DNA from: Jacaranda mimosifolia
Taxonomy: Eukaryota; Streptophyta; Magnoliopsida; Lamiales; Bignoniaceae
NCBI GenBank assembly: GCA_018894105.1
Contig: CM032129.1
Coordinates: 31,327,468-31,391,467 of the forward strand
Length of the DNA: 64,000 bases
Direction: 5' to 3'
Of this stretch, positions 34,405-46,190 are shown one piece after another. Below the pieces are notes generated by a model. The model ran no database searches, was not told the origin of the DNA, and saw only the letters and a list, made by a program, of their open reading frames with translations. The first letter of the stretch is position 1; each line of letters opens with the position of its first letter. The position numbers and the translations under genes were made by a program.

Positions 34405-36183
34405 CATTATACCAAAAAATCTATGAATATAAAGTGTGCCAAAAGAGAAGATTATAGAGAATCGAGATGGGCCACAAAAGTCTAACAAAAGTCTACGATT
34501 CGCAATGTAGAATGTCGGTAAAAGGGGAGGCTTCGCGGCTGCCTGCGTCTTACGTTAAAGTTCAAATATTTGAAGGAAAAGGAACAGGGAAACTTCTGTA
34601 GTTATGCCTTTGATTTTGTTCTGTTTTGCGTCCGAGTCTTGGTAGATTCCGGTGCGGCTGTCAGTGGCGGCTCCCACGTCTGATGTGCGTTGACGGTCGT
34701 CCAATAAGGTTGCACCTCTACGGCCTACCCATTTTACCCTTCCCTCAATTATTATGTCCGCGTTGTTCAAACCATTACGAACTTTACTCCTCTATAATTT
34801 TAGGGTATATTTGGACATTACTTTATTTCCCAGATCGTCTTATAGCGGATCTTTTTTTGTCGTCAATTTGACGTTTATCATTACATGTAAGAGTTGGCTT
34901 AAAATTAGACTTTACTAAACAAGCGAGAAAAATCATATCTATTTATTAGTCAAACACGCTAGCTGCCCTAAAAGGCTAATTGAAAAGTGCATCAAAAGGT
35001 GCCGACTACCTTATTACTGAGGGCATGTTTGATTTGGAATGTAAACAATAGAAGAAGATAAAATAAGATTAAATAATATATTAGTTCGTTTGATATGTAA
35101 GATTGGTCTTATAATTAGGTGCAATTATATATAATTTACCATAATCTCTTATGTATGTTTGATGTGTGAGATTAAGTGTATAAATGATAAATTAATCCTC
35201 GAACTAGTAAGGAGATAATATTAAAAAAAAAGAGGGCAAATGCGGGAGCAACCAATTTAATCCTCTATAATTGCAGCTACAATAGGGGGTTGGTACAAAA
35301 AATGGTTCGGCCAACTTCTATAATCTCATACATCAAATAATAGATTAAGCTATATTATAATATTTAAATATTAATTTGGAAACAATGATTAAGATATGTA
35401 TAAGATTATAAATTTCAATGATTTATATTTGAATTTTGGTTTTGTGCGATGTCCTATAACTAATAAAAGCTTATATAACAAAATTGCCCTCGTGCGACAT
35501 GCTAGCGCCCAGCCCGAGTGATGGTTAAAGTCTATGGAGGCTTTTTTGACTGAATTATTGCTGGTTGCGCGTACAGTATTTTTACACAGCAAAAGCCCAA
35601 CCGTGGAGGGCCCAAGTTTCCCTACTCAAAATAAGGCTAATTTCGCCATATCAATTTTTGAACGTTCACATTTCATCTCCATTTTAACCTTTTCTTTTTG
35701 AAACATAAATTTATTATTTATTTGCTTAAAAAATGGAATAAAGTAATAGTATGAAGTATAATGGTGATGCGATTCAAAATGGATTTAAGGATATTTTGGT
35801 AATTGAACTAAAATGACCAATCAACTCTAAAATTAATTAATTAAGTAAATAGGTCGAAGAATTTAAAAGACAAACTAAGTCCACTAAGAGGACAGAAAAA
35901 CTGTAATGGATCTAAACCATCAAAATTAAAATATACAAATATCAAGTCTTGGAGATGGATATAAGAAATTATTTACTAAATTTTTAGAGGAACAAAATTC
36001 TCGAAAAAAGTAGATCTCTCTACACATAATCATGATAAGACAAACCAACACTCTACTGTCTTTTGAAAAGGACATTGCTCCATTTTCAAGCAGCATCAAA
36101 TGTTGCAAACCTTCAGTCAAGAGAATAATATCATTACACTGCGATTATGAATAGCTCAAGGCAATGAACTTGAAGATGGTATA
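34405..36183. other. intergenic, no gene supported
   Basis: Short open frames (for example 34626-34871) have no recognisable motifs. A piece around 35030-35350 resembles a decayed MITE, but I could not find its ends. Confidence 0.4.
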
Positions 36184-36534
36184 ACTACAACAAAACTATA
36201 TAATTAGAGGCAAATGTATAAAGGCATATCTTAAAATGGTCACCAATAATAATTTAAATGGACAGTTTAAGATTAATTACCTTTATAAACTATTTGGAGG
36301 CCTATGTACCGAAGCACATATTGAAACAACCCACAAATAATGGTAGAATAACCTCTAAAGAATGAAAAAATGTCTCTATTATTTCATATAAAGGCAAACT
36401 ATAAAATCACATCTATGTAATTTGCGACTGGAACTGTTATAGCTATTTATCTAAATGCCTCTGCATATTTTATAGGCAATTTTTAAGCTTTTAATGGCAA
36501 AAAGAATAACCTCAAAAATTCTCTTTTGTAGTAG
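36184..36534. mobile_element. CACTA-like MITE, older copy
   Basis: It matches the MITE at 37165-37519 throughout. The ends are decayed (ACTACAACAAAAC on the left, TTTTGTAGTAG on the right); ATA may be the duplication on both sides. Confidence 0.75.
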
Positions 36535-36977
36535 TATATAACTCATTTTCAGTGCAATTAGATTGGATACTCTAAGATCGATACCCAAAATAAAAATCAT
36601 AAGTCAAATAGAAAATAAATTCATGAAAAGAAATAGAGATAAGTATTCATAGAGGCCAGGGGAATTAAAATCTTGTATTTAGAGTACGATCCTTAATCCT
36701 TATGATGCTCTAGAATTTTAGTAAATTCAATAGTTTGTTGGGCTCTTTTAGGTCCAGTGATTTGTTAAGCCTAGCCATAACACGAGAAGATATAAGTTCT
36801 CAAAACATGTTGTATATTATTAAAATGACACATCAATTTAATTTTTACTAATGATTTATGTATTGGGGCTCATTTTTATTCACTTTTACTTCAAATTGTT
36901 TTGTTATTTTTTATGTCTATCTTTAATTTTGTAAAGTTATCAACTCTAATTTTATGTGAAATATGATATCCTCCTTG

Positions 36978-37636
36978 TTAGGCATCATTTGGTTTCATTT
37001 CCATAGCCCATTTTTTTCATTTTCTACTATTCCCCAAATGAAACGCATAACTTTTTACACATTTTCAAAATATATTCTCCAATAACATATTTATCTTCTC
37101 CCAATAACCTGTATATCTTTTTTCTCTATTCCATTATTTATATTTCTCTCAAACTATCTATTAACACTACAACAAAACTATATAATTAGAGGCAAATATA
37201 TAAAGGTATATCTTAAAATGGTCACCAATAATAATTTAAGTGCGCAATTTAATATTAATTGCTCTTATAAACTATTTGGAGGCCTACGTACCAAGGCATA
37301 TATTGGAATAGCCCACAAATTATGGTAAAATAGCCTTTAAAGAATGAAGAATGCCTTTATTGTTTCATATAAAGGCAAAACATAAAATGATCTCTATATA
37401 ATTCGCGACTACAATTGTGAAGGCTATATTTATCCAAATGCCTCCGTATATATTAGAGGCAATTTTCAAGATTTAAAGGGCAAAAAGAATAACATCAAAA
37501 ATTCTCTTTGATAGTAGTGTAAAACTAACATAAACGTTACTTTTCCAACAATTCATCTAAACACAAACTCATTTTCAATTCATTTTCACTAACGTTTTAA
37601 ATTTTAGAAATAATGAAAATAAAACCAAACGAGCAG
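36978..37636. mobile_element. Tourist-like MITE split by another MITE
   Basis: The left end GGCATCATTTGGTTTCATTT and right end AAAATAAAACCAAACGAGC are inverted. The middle is interrupted by the element at 37165-37519. A target duplication is not clear. Confidence 0.6.
37165..37519. mobile_element. CACTA-like MITE, nested
   Basis: The 355-bp element starts CACTACAACAAAAC and ends GATAGTAGTG, with TAA at 37162-37164 and 37520-37522. It is inserted in a Tourist-like MITE. Part of it (37255-37320) is copied perfectly at 38074-38139. Confidence 0.85.
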
Positions 37637-37867
37637 TCCCACTTTCACAAAATTATAGGATGAATTAAATATTTAAATACAACATATCTTATCTCACTTT
37701 GTCCACCACTATTAGAGGCGTCTAATTTTCTCCTCTAGCGCAATAAGCTAAGACCAAGGGATGTTACTCTTGCAAGAAATCCAAAGTAAGCCCAAATCCC
37801 GTAATAATCAAGCCCAATATTTGACTTGTAATAATAAGTCTCGCATCCTATATAACTCATTTGTTGG

Positions 37868-38530
37868 ACTTATTATTATTATTTATTTATTTTAATCAAA
37901 AAAGTTTTATTAATTGGATAAATCAGCATCCAACTCGGTTACAATAAACTAAGGTTGATTATCATTTCAAACCCCATGATCAGCTAGAGAACTCGAAACC
38001 CTTGCAATAGCATGAGCTACGGCATTTGCAGATCTCCTGAGAAAATTTATTTGAAGATGAACCATATCTTCTTTTAATTGCTCTTATAAACTATTTGGAG
38101 GCCTACGTACCAAGGCATATATTGGAATAGCCCACAAATCATAAGCCCCAAATCTGACGAAAAAGACACATTGTTGTTTATAGAATCAACAATATCTTTC
38201 GAATCAGCCTCTAGAACAACCTGCTGAACTCCCACTTGCTTAATCCAACTTAAGGCCTTCCTAATGCCCAAATATTCTGCCATTGATGCACTCAAAACAC
38301 CAAAGAAGATTTTATAACCTGCACAAACGAAGCCACTATTATGATCACGGGCAACCCAACCAACTCCAAAGACATTTTTGTAATTGAAAATTGTTGCATC
38401 GGTGTTGACTTTTGACCATCCCATTTACGATTTCTGCCTTGAGCTTCTAGGATGATTCTTGCAATTAATCTTATCATATGATATATTTTTTCCCTTACAC
38501 ATTGTTGATTCTAGGATTTATTACTTTGCA
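37868..38530 (-). pseudogene. LINE fragment: RNase H domain (RVT_3)
   Basis: On the minus strand the frame from 38424 begins GWSKVNTDATIF and continues with GWVARDHNSGFVC, AEYLGIRKALSW and VVLEADSKDIVDSIN, an RNase H-like domain found at the end of plant L1 LINEs. The C-terminal piece NFLRRSANAVAHAIARVSSS follows at about 38045-37985. Between the two, 66 bp of a MITE replace roughly a dozen expected residues. A TTA/TAAT-rich tail at about 37868-37900 could be the LINE 3' end. The rest of the LINE is missing and a frame break lies near 38424. Confidence 0.8.
38074..38139. repeat. 66-bp perfect copy of MITE sequence
   Basis: Identical at all 66 positions to 37255-37320, in the same orientation, and lying inside the LINE RNase H fragment. 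Confidence 0.92.
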
Positions 38531-40061
38531 TACCTAAACAATTGTCGTTCTTCTTGACTGCTGCCGTGACTAATCGTTTATTACCAAAAAAATTGACTTG
38601 AGTTCGGAATTGTCTTTCAATTGCGTCAAGGTTTACTTAGATTTCTAAATTGGGTTGATTTTTGAAGTCAGATAATTCAAAATGTTGATAACCTAAAATA
38701 AGAAGGTTGTTAGGTTCGTTGGAGTTGTTCCAGTGAAAATTATCTGATATTCAATAAAGTTGAATGAATATAGATAAATTGGAAAGAAAAGATTAGTTTG
38801 AGTAAATTTAGATAGCATACTTTTAAAATATAGTGGGTCTAAATATATACTCTGTGCCAATATTATTAAGTACGTAAGGACTAATTCGACGCAATTTATT
38901 ACATATATCATTCAAAATTAACTATATAAATTTGATTAGATTGTAATCAAATATATTCAAATTCCACCTGATAACAAGAAGATGGGAATCTTTATTATTA
39001 ATTTTTTTTTATATTTATTTTCCTCGTAAAAAATCTTTCTATGCATAAATTATATATGCTTAGAGAGTTGTGCAATTATTAAATAATTAAGAATTATTTT
39101 TCACATGCAACCTAAGTTTGTATAGCTTTTTACTTTTTTTAATGAAAATAAGTATGAACTCGAAAGAAGTATTTCAAGTCTCAAATCTACGTGTTACGCG
39201 ACTTCAACAATGGGTCTATCATGTCACATATATAGCTAATAAGAAATGACTAAACTAGCAAATTATATTCAATCACCATCTTAAACACAAGTTGACAGAG
39301 TCAAGTGGCTATAGACTTTGGCAAAATAAAAATAATAAAACCAACAATATATAATAAAGTATATGTAATATTATCAGAAAACAAAGTTTTGTGTTCCCCA
39401 CAATAAGATGTTATAACTGTATAATACTTTTCGAAAAAGTATAAAAAATTTATTTTTATTTAAATCTTAAAAATTTACTTTTTAATTTTCAAATAGTAAT
39501 ATTTTATAAATCTTAAATTTTTATTTACCAAAAGACATATATATTTTTTTTTTTATCTATTATTAACGAGCATAATTCTTACGCCTTTGTTGGGAGGAAA
39601 AAACAAAAAAAATGCCCCCCGAAAAGGGGCGCATTGGACTACGTGGCAGCGAATCCCAACATCATTTGCATCGAAGAAATATCCGTACGTACTGACATGG
39701 GACCACATCACCCCCGGCCGTACTTTCCGCCATAGCCGTCCATGGAGCAATTATACGAAAGCAGTGCAAAGGCAAAGTGGAGAATAAAATTAAACTCGTT
39801 TAATTTGAATTTCGACTCCAAGAAAATGTGGGTAATAGAAAACTAGTTATATTCATATATCTGGTAGAAGCTAAGAAAACGGGAAATTACATCATATATT
39901 ATCAGGGTTTGATATTTACATCAACTGGTGATCATCAAATGCATCCGGAAACTAAATGGTCACCGGACTCTCTCTCTCTCTCATGTAAAGAAAATATATA
40001 TGTATATATAGTATTAATTATTAATGTAGTTAATTATGAAGAAACTTGTGCCGCCGGAGTA
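38531..40061. other. intergenic, nothing recognised
   Basis: No gene is supported. The region 39590-39790 is less AT-rich (GGGGCGCATTGGAC and similar) with open frames on both strands, but I recognise no protein in it. It is the 3' flank of the minus-strand ERF. Confidence 0.45.
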
Positions 40062-40739
40062 TCAGAGATTTTCCGGTGGAGGGCAGTTGAGATCCAGATT
40101 GAGGCCTTTGCTGAGCGGCGATTTGGGCGGGTCAACGACGACAGATGACGAGTCGGACTCACTCTTGGCCCCATTAAAGCATCCGAGGAAATCCACGGAC
40201 ACGCCCTGCATTTTGTTCATTAGGTCGGCGATTTCTTGTCTCGATTCTGGACGAAGGTGAAGCATTGTGGTTTCCACCGGCACGATCCTGAAAAATCCGC
40301 CGGCGGGAGGGCGGAAGTGGTGGTTATTCTGGTCGGAAAATCTCAGTGGCTGGCAGCTGAGGGTGAGCTGCACAGGGTAGGAACTCATCGTCGCGGTCGC
40401 CGGCGCCGGGAATGTCTCCAGGCTGCTTGAACACTCAACGGTGCTGGTCTGGCTCGGACTCCGGTAAATGTTAAAGAAATCATAGGTTGTCTTGGTGTTC
40501 AAATCCGGAAGAGAGAAATTTGTTTTCGCCTTATGCCCGCGGAATTTGCGGGCGGCGCTGTCGTAAGCTCTGGCCGCCTTCTCCGCCGAGTCGAAGGTCC
40601 CCAGCCAAACCCGGGTCTTCTTCACCGGATCCCTAATCTCCGCCGCGTACCTCCCCCATGGCCTCTTCCTAACCCCACGGAAATGCATTTCGTAATCACG
40701 GCCGCCGGTCCTCGCAGCTGCTCTCGATCTCGGCGCCAT
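40062..40739 (-). CDS. class II ERF transcriptional repressor (ERF3/ERF4-like)
   Basis: This is an intronless minus-strand gene for 225 residues. The AP2/ERF domain is at 19-76: [44 protein letters not shown] conserved acidic/hydrophobic DFLGC segment lies at 183-187 and a C-terminal EAR motif LNLDLNCPP at 213-221. This is the layout of group VIIIa ERFs such as AtERF3/4/7, which repress GCC-box genes in ethylene, stress and ABA responses. I chose the ATG at 40739 because it is 18 residues before the domain, a TATA box lies about 75 bp upstream, and family members start here. The frame also runs upstream to 40895, but that part would lie across the TATA box. The gene looks intact. It is related to, but clearly distinct from, the smaller ERF1/ERF2 pair. 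Confidence 0.95.
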   Translation of the reverse strand: MAPRSRAAARTGGRDYEMHFRGVRKRPWGRYAAEIRDPVKKTRVWLGTFDSAEKAARAYDSAARKFRGHKAKTNFSLPDLNTKTTYDFFNIYRSPSQTSTVECSSSLETFPAPATATMSSYPVQLTLSCQPLRFSDQNNHHFRPPAGGFFRIVPVETTMLHLRPESRQEIADLMNKMQGVSVDFLGCFNGAKSESDSSSVVVDPPKSPLSKGLNLDLNCPPPENL

Positions 40740-40813
40740 CGCATGCAATTGAAAATGTTCTTCTGTTCTGAGGAGAGAATGAGTGGCTGTGGTGGCCTGG
40801 TGGGTCGACGGGG

Positions 40814-40823
40814 AAATATATAG
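40814..40823 (-). promoter_or_regulatory. TATA box of the 40-kb ERF
   Basis: CTATATATTT on the minus strand, about 75 bp before the ATG. A GTCAAAGG string (about 40851-40858 on +, a W-box-like TTGAC on -) lies just upstream. Confidence 0.6.
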
Positions 40824-40895
40824 AAAAGGGCGGGGGCACAGAGCGCTTAAAGTCAAAGGAGAGTGTCCCAAGTGTGGAGATAGAGGCGCCCGCAA

Positions 40896-42107
40896 TGTGG
40901 TGGGCCGGCGGGACCCGCAGGAAATTCGTTGGCGGTAGGGTTTGTTAGATACGTGGGAAGTGTGAACGCCTTCCTATGTTGTCTATCTGACTGCTGTAAT
41001 GACTTTGCATGGCTTATTGTCCTATTGCCAGCATGTGTTCCATAACTTAGGGGGTGCTTCTTTTTTTTTTTTTTTTTTTTTTTTTTTCTCTAATTTATTT
41101 ATCTCTTATTTTAATTTCTCTTGAGAGTAATTCTACATGGATTTAGATCTTTTTTCTTCATTACATGTTTGGAAGAAGGAAACATTGAACATCTTTTGAC
41201 AAAAAGTATTCACATTTAACAAAAAACTAATAAATATTATCGGCGGTGTTTGGAACGTTACCCATTATTAAAGCATTCGTATTCAATTAGTCCAATAAAT
41301 TCAATGATTGAATAGATTTGATAGTATTCATGCTGCATTGAATATTATAAAAACATGAAATTACCATAATTTAAAACGTATTTTGTTGAGTTGATTATTG
41401 TTCGATAAGATAAGATAAGATAAAATAATCAGAAAATCATTGTATGGCGTGTGATGTTAACAAAATTATTTGAAAATGTATTTTTATTGTGTTTTCAGTA
41501 TGACAATATAGTTATTTCATCGAAAACTTAATTTTACTTAATTTCACAATTTGTATTTCATCAGTTATATCATTTAAAATAAGTTGTATGTCCGATACAT
41601 CTACTTCTTTACCACATTTTAGTAAAATGGCAATGACGACTAATTAAGAAGTGATTAGCTGCATTATGGCACATAAAATTGCTTAATCACAAAAAGTTCT
41701 CAAAAGATTCAATTAAATCTTAGAATTAAAAATAAAAAAAAATTATAAGATCCCCACCAGTTTAAAATTGTAATTGAATACTTTCATATCAATTACAAAT
41801 TAATTATCATCAATTTCATAACCTCAAAGTTCCCAAAGTCGCCGCATAAGGTTTTGTATACCCACACTCTCTAGAGTTAATGAAAATGTCGATTTTCTGA
41901 ATGGCGGTCAGGTCAGGTCAGGTCAGAAAAGAAATAGTTGAGGCGTTGGCGGAAATAAGGCAGCATAGTACTGGCGGTCAGGTTGGGGAACACGTGGAAG
42001 CTCCTCGGTGGTTCGCAGCGGAACTCGGTCACTGCCGGTAAAATCATTTTTCGGCATCTTCTGCTAATTCCGGCGCATGACATGGATTCATTTTATTTCA
42101 CTGCAGT
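40896..42107. other. intergenic; poly-T and GGTCA repeats
   Basis: Promoter side of the ERF. It contains a run of about 29 T at 41061-41089 and four tandem GGTCA units near 41907-41926. No gene is seen. Confidence 0.5.
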
Positions 42108-42526
42108 CTGTTAACGAATCGAGTTAAATTGAATATTAAATTTGATTCGATTCATTTTATTCGTATTTAAATTTGATTTAAATTTTATTCAAGTAACTAT
42201 TTGATATATTCAAATTCGATTAGAATATTTGATTAACTCAATCTTTTACTTAAAATTTGAATTATTTATTAATTTTTCACATTTATTATGGTCACAAAAT
42301 AAAAATATTTGATATATTCAATGACTTCGTTACTATAAATCATCAAAATTTTAAATTTTAAGAAATAAAAATATTAATATATATAATATATATTCAAATT
42401 TTATCGAATATCAAACTCGAATATTATTGAATTCAATTAGGATTCGATTATGTATCGAATATTATATTAGATTCGAATTCAAATTCGAATATCGAATTAT
42501 TTGATAAAGATTTGATTCATTAACAG
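42108..42526. mobile_element. MITE-like element with CTGTTAACGAATC ends
   Basis: Left end CTGTTAACGAATCGAGTT and right end GATTTGATTCATTAACAG are inverted. The inside is rich in CGAAT/ATTCG repeats. A target duplication is not clear. Confidence 0.6.
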
Positions 42527-42706
42527 TCATATTCCAACATATAGATCATAAATGTTAAAAAAAAAAAAAAAAAGGATAATGAGAAAAGGGCTAAAAGGTT
42601 CATTTACCCTGTATTTAATTTTTAAATAATTACTTATAAAAAAAATATTTAATATATTTGATATATATTTATAAAATAAAATAAAACATAAAGTATAAAA
42701 CGAAGT

Positions 42707-43636
42707 GGGCCTGTAAATGGGTAGAGTGTTACCCATACCCAAAATGTCAACACATGTACCCATACACTATGTATAGGCATTGGTAGGATTTGTACCCATA
42801 AATTACCCATATACCCATACCAAAAAAGTATTCATTACTTTATACTTAAATTTAATCTATGAACCTAAAAATTATTTATACCCAAGTCAAATTTATATTA
42901 ATGATAAACTTTTTATATATAAAAATAAAAAATATGTGAATGAACAGTAACAACTAAAGAATTTTCTTCATTTAAAATTAAACTAAATTAATAAAGTTAA
43001 TATATTGGGATAGCAATTTTTTTTTTAAAATTTGAATAGCAATAGCAACAGTTGACTTTTTCATTAATAAAATTAATAATATTAAAATTAATAGTAGAAT
43101 AAATAATTTTTACAAAAACTGTTAATAAAATTAATTTTGTTAATGAATAAAGTTTATTAATATAGAAATTAACTGTTTTAATAAAATTAAATATAAAAAA
43201 AGTTTTTTCTTTTAAATTATTTTTATTAACTGTTTTTTTAATTATATTAATTTAATTAGCAAAAAGTTTATTTGTTAATATATTAATAAAATTTAACTAT
43301 TATATCAATAAAACAATTAATTTAATTAGCAAAAATTTTAAAATTAAATAATTTAAATTTAATGATTAAATTAAATTAATTAAATATAAAAAAAAATTAT
43401 TTTTTTGTTATCATAGCCAAATAATATTTTTAGTATATATTGAGAAAATAAATATATACATTAAAAACATAAATTCAATAAACTAGACCCAATGGGTCTT
43501 GAGTTAGATAGGTTAGGGTATGATTAGGGTCTCATCATTCTGAATATTTTAGGATATAATAAATTAGGGTCTCATCCTTTTAGATATTTTAGGATATGAA
43601 TATGAGTAGAGTGATACTCTACCCATTTACAGGCCT
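42707..43636. mobile_element. MULE-type MITE, 10-bp target duplication
   Basis: The 930-bp element has inverted ends sharing GGCCTGTAAATGGGTAGAGT and the duplication AAAACGAAGT at 42697-42706 and 43637-43646. The inside is very AT-rich with no open frame. A direct repeat of TTAGGGTCTCATC with GATATTTTAGGATAT lies near the right end. It is inserted in an older AT-rich MITE. Confidence 0.88.
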
Positions 43637-43646
43637 AAAACGAAGT

Positions 43647-45389
43647 ATATGATTCGAACTGCATTTAGCCTTCATAATAAAAATATAATGCTTAAATGTT
43701 ATAAATTTATATCTTTTTATTTAAGTAGGTCATGACAACTCCATTTGAATATGTACAAAATTTTTAATTTCAACCATTGAAGAAAATATGTTGCGGCTCA
43801 TTGCACGATCATATAAATATTCTAACCATGACGTCAAACATAAGCACTTCTGATATTTCTCAAAAAAATTACTTGTATTTATGCATTACTATTGTATTTC
43901 ACATTAAATAATAAAAATATCTGTTAAAATTTTAATTTAATTAAAAATACCCTCTATATATAATAGATATTCATGGCTCATTGTTAATTAATAAAAAACT
44001 AACCCTTTATTTTTATTTTTCTTTTTAGTGCATAATTTGTGGGTACGTTACTCTATTTGCTAACGTGTGGGTTGTCGGAAATATATGAATTTTGTATCAT
44101 GGATTTAGGTAATCCACCTGGCGGATTACATAATCCCGCGGACAATTCCAAATCCGTTGTTCACAAGATAAGATTGCATTTATTTTGTTGCTGTGCCTGC
44201 TGCAAGAAATTACGAGGCTGTGGAAAAATGTCATCCTTTTTTTTTTTTTTTTAATTTAATTCTCTTTTTTTTTTTTTCCATTTCAAAGGAAAAATTAATT
44301 GGTTTGCCTTTTTAATAGGAACTAATATATTTTATTTTTATATATTTAATATAAATCCATTGTGCTGTCAAATTTTGGTAAAAAGCCATAGGATTAATTT
44401 TCTTGAGAAAATAAAAGTGTATTTGAATTAATTATCTGGAGGGCATGATAAAAGCGAGCTAATTATATATTAGTTAGTCATGATGAATTAAAAATGGTGA
44501 AAATAATAAATACTTTATTTTATTTTACTTATTTTCGAACATGTAATAATATGGGGATAAAGAGTTTCGCAAATTGAGCTAAAGTTATCTAATGTCACTT
44601 TCTTTTTTAGAAATGTGGCTGTGAACCTTTGAAAATGGGGTTGAAGATAACTATTGTATTAATATTAATTAATTATTTTGGCACATTTTAAATATGTGTG
44701 TGATAAAATTTTTATACTATAAAATAAATAATTTTATCTATAATACTAAAGATATTTTAATGATTTCAATGCTTTTTTTTTTTTAATTTTTAGATAAATT
44801 GAAGGGAAAAAAAAATGATATGTTAATAGTAATGGAGTTATAAAGTAATAATTATAGTTATGAGGATTGAAATCTAATAATGGCAGCATTTTAGGAAGAT
44901 CATAAAAACAAGCACAATAGTTTTAAGTATAACTTTCTCAATTTTATCGTTTATTTGGGCAAAACATCATTATATGCTATTTCCATTTCTATATTTAAAT
45001 TTAATCTTATATTTAAATTTGATGATATCAAATTTTGTTTTTTATGATAGTAAGCAATTTTCTCATCTCACTGTTGAGGCATTTTTTTATAAGGATAAAC
45101 TTCCAACAATCACGTGTGCCGATAAAATAATATTTTGCATAATTGAAACTTTTTATGAATTTAAGCAACATCAATTTTGAAATAAAATATAGTCAAGGCA
45201 TATTTGATCAGATGTAGAATCCATCATCAAAAGAAGATCATGCCAAAATTAGGTGCATTCTTAGAAAATTGAACTTCCATTGGAGAAAAACAAATGAAAA
45301 GCTTTTATATAAGTTCTCATAGAATCAAGAACTTCATACAATGCCTAATTATAAATGATTGAAAATTCTCATTTAATGATTTTAGTACC
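43647..45389. other. intergenic, no gene supported
   Basis: AT-rich. Open frames at 44039 and 44974 (about 70 residues each) have no known motif and AT-driven composition. Confidence 0.45.
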
Positions 45390-46190
45390 TGATGAGGCTA
45401 AAAACTGTATATAACTGGATTGGAATAGAATGTGGGTGGATCGATCTACCTAGTTGAGTAAATGAGCTCCACAAATACCTGGGCTGAGTCCTACAACCAC
45501 GAGCAAACATCAAGCTAGTCGAGGTGCCCTCGACTATGGCATTCCGACGTTCAAATCAGTATGAGAATGACCAGATAAGATGAGCAGCAGAGTGAGGGCT
45601 TTGTAGTATAGAATAGCATACCTTTAGTGAGGTTGGAAATGGAGTATTTATAGCCTTCCCCAGGTGATGGATTTGTCTAAGATGCCCTCAGTATGCAAAA
45701 AGGGCTCTTGTCCTTACATGAGGGGCTTTAGGTCATCTCCCATTCCTGTATTATTCCATGTGACTGCATCTCTAGGTTTCATGAACAGAATAGTATGCTG
45801 TAGGCGCACCTCCTGCCTGCTGCGGTAGTATAGATGGTATTGGGGCGGCACGCGCCTTTAATGTGGAGGCATACTGCCTGTCAGGACATTTAATGCGGCA
45901 GAGAAAGGATTCTGCAGTGAGTCGACCTCCTTGGTCGAAAATCGAGTCGACCTGACTATGGGTTGGAGACCGATACAAGAGGTAGCCGAGCATTATGGTC
46001 GACGGAGTTGAGCTTCTAACTCCAAATCGCGACCTAGTCGAATGGCATCTGCGTTGTTCGATGCGCTCCTAAAAAGAGACGTGAGGGGTCGACCGAGGTA
46101 GGCAACGTGATTAGGCCCCAATGATGAAATGGGCTTGATGTTGTACTCTTGGGTCGATAGTCTTTGGGCTGAGCTTATTGGGTCATCACA
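45390..46190 (-). mobile_element. probable solo LTR, minus orientation
   Basis: On the minus strand it begins TGTGATGACCCAATAAG and ends TTTTTAGCCTCATCA (TG...CA). CTATAAATACTCC lies in the 3' half (about 45643-45655), as an LTR TATA box would. Base composition is more balanced than the flanks and a short-lived open frame crosses it. No clean 5-bp duplication is seen (GTACC against TATCA), so the ends need checking. Confidence 0.6.

Noticed and set aside
40740..40895. 52-codon upstream extension of the 40-kb ERF
   Set aside because: It crosses the TATA box and is Pro/Ser-rich without family similarity; the ATG at 40739 fits known members.
44039..44254. 71-codon open frame as a Cys-rich peptide gene
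   Set aside because: The Cys cluster near the end has no signal peptide or conserved spacing and runs into a poly-T tract.
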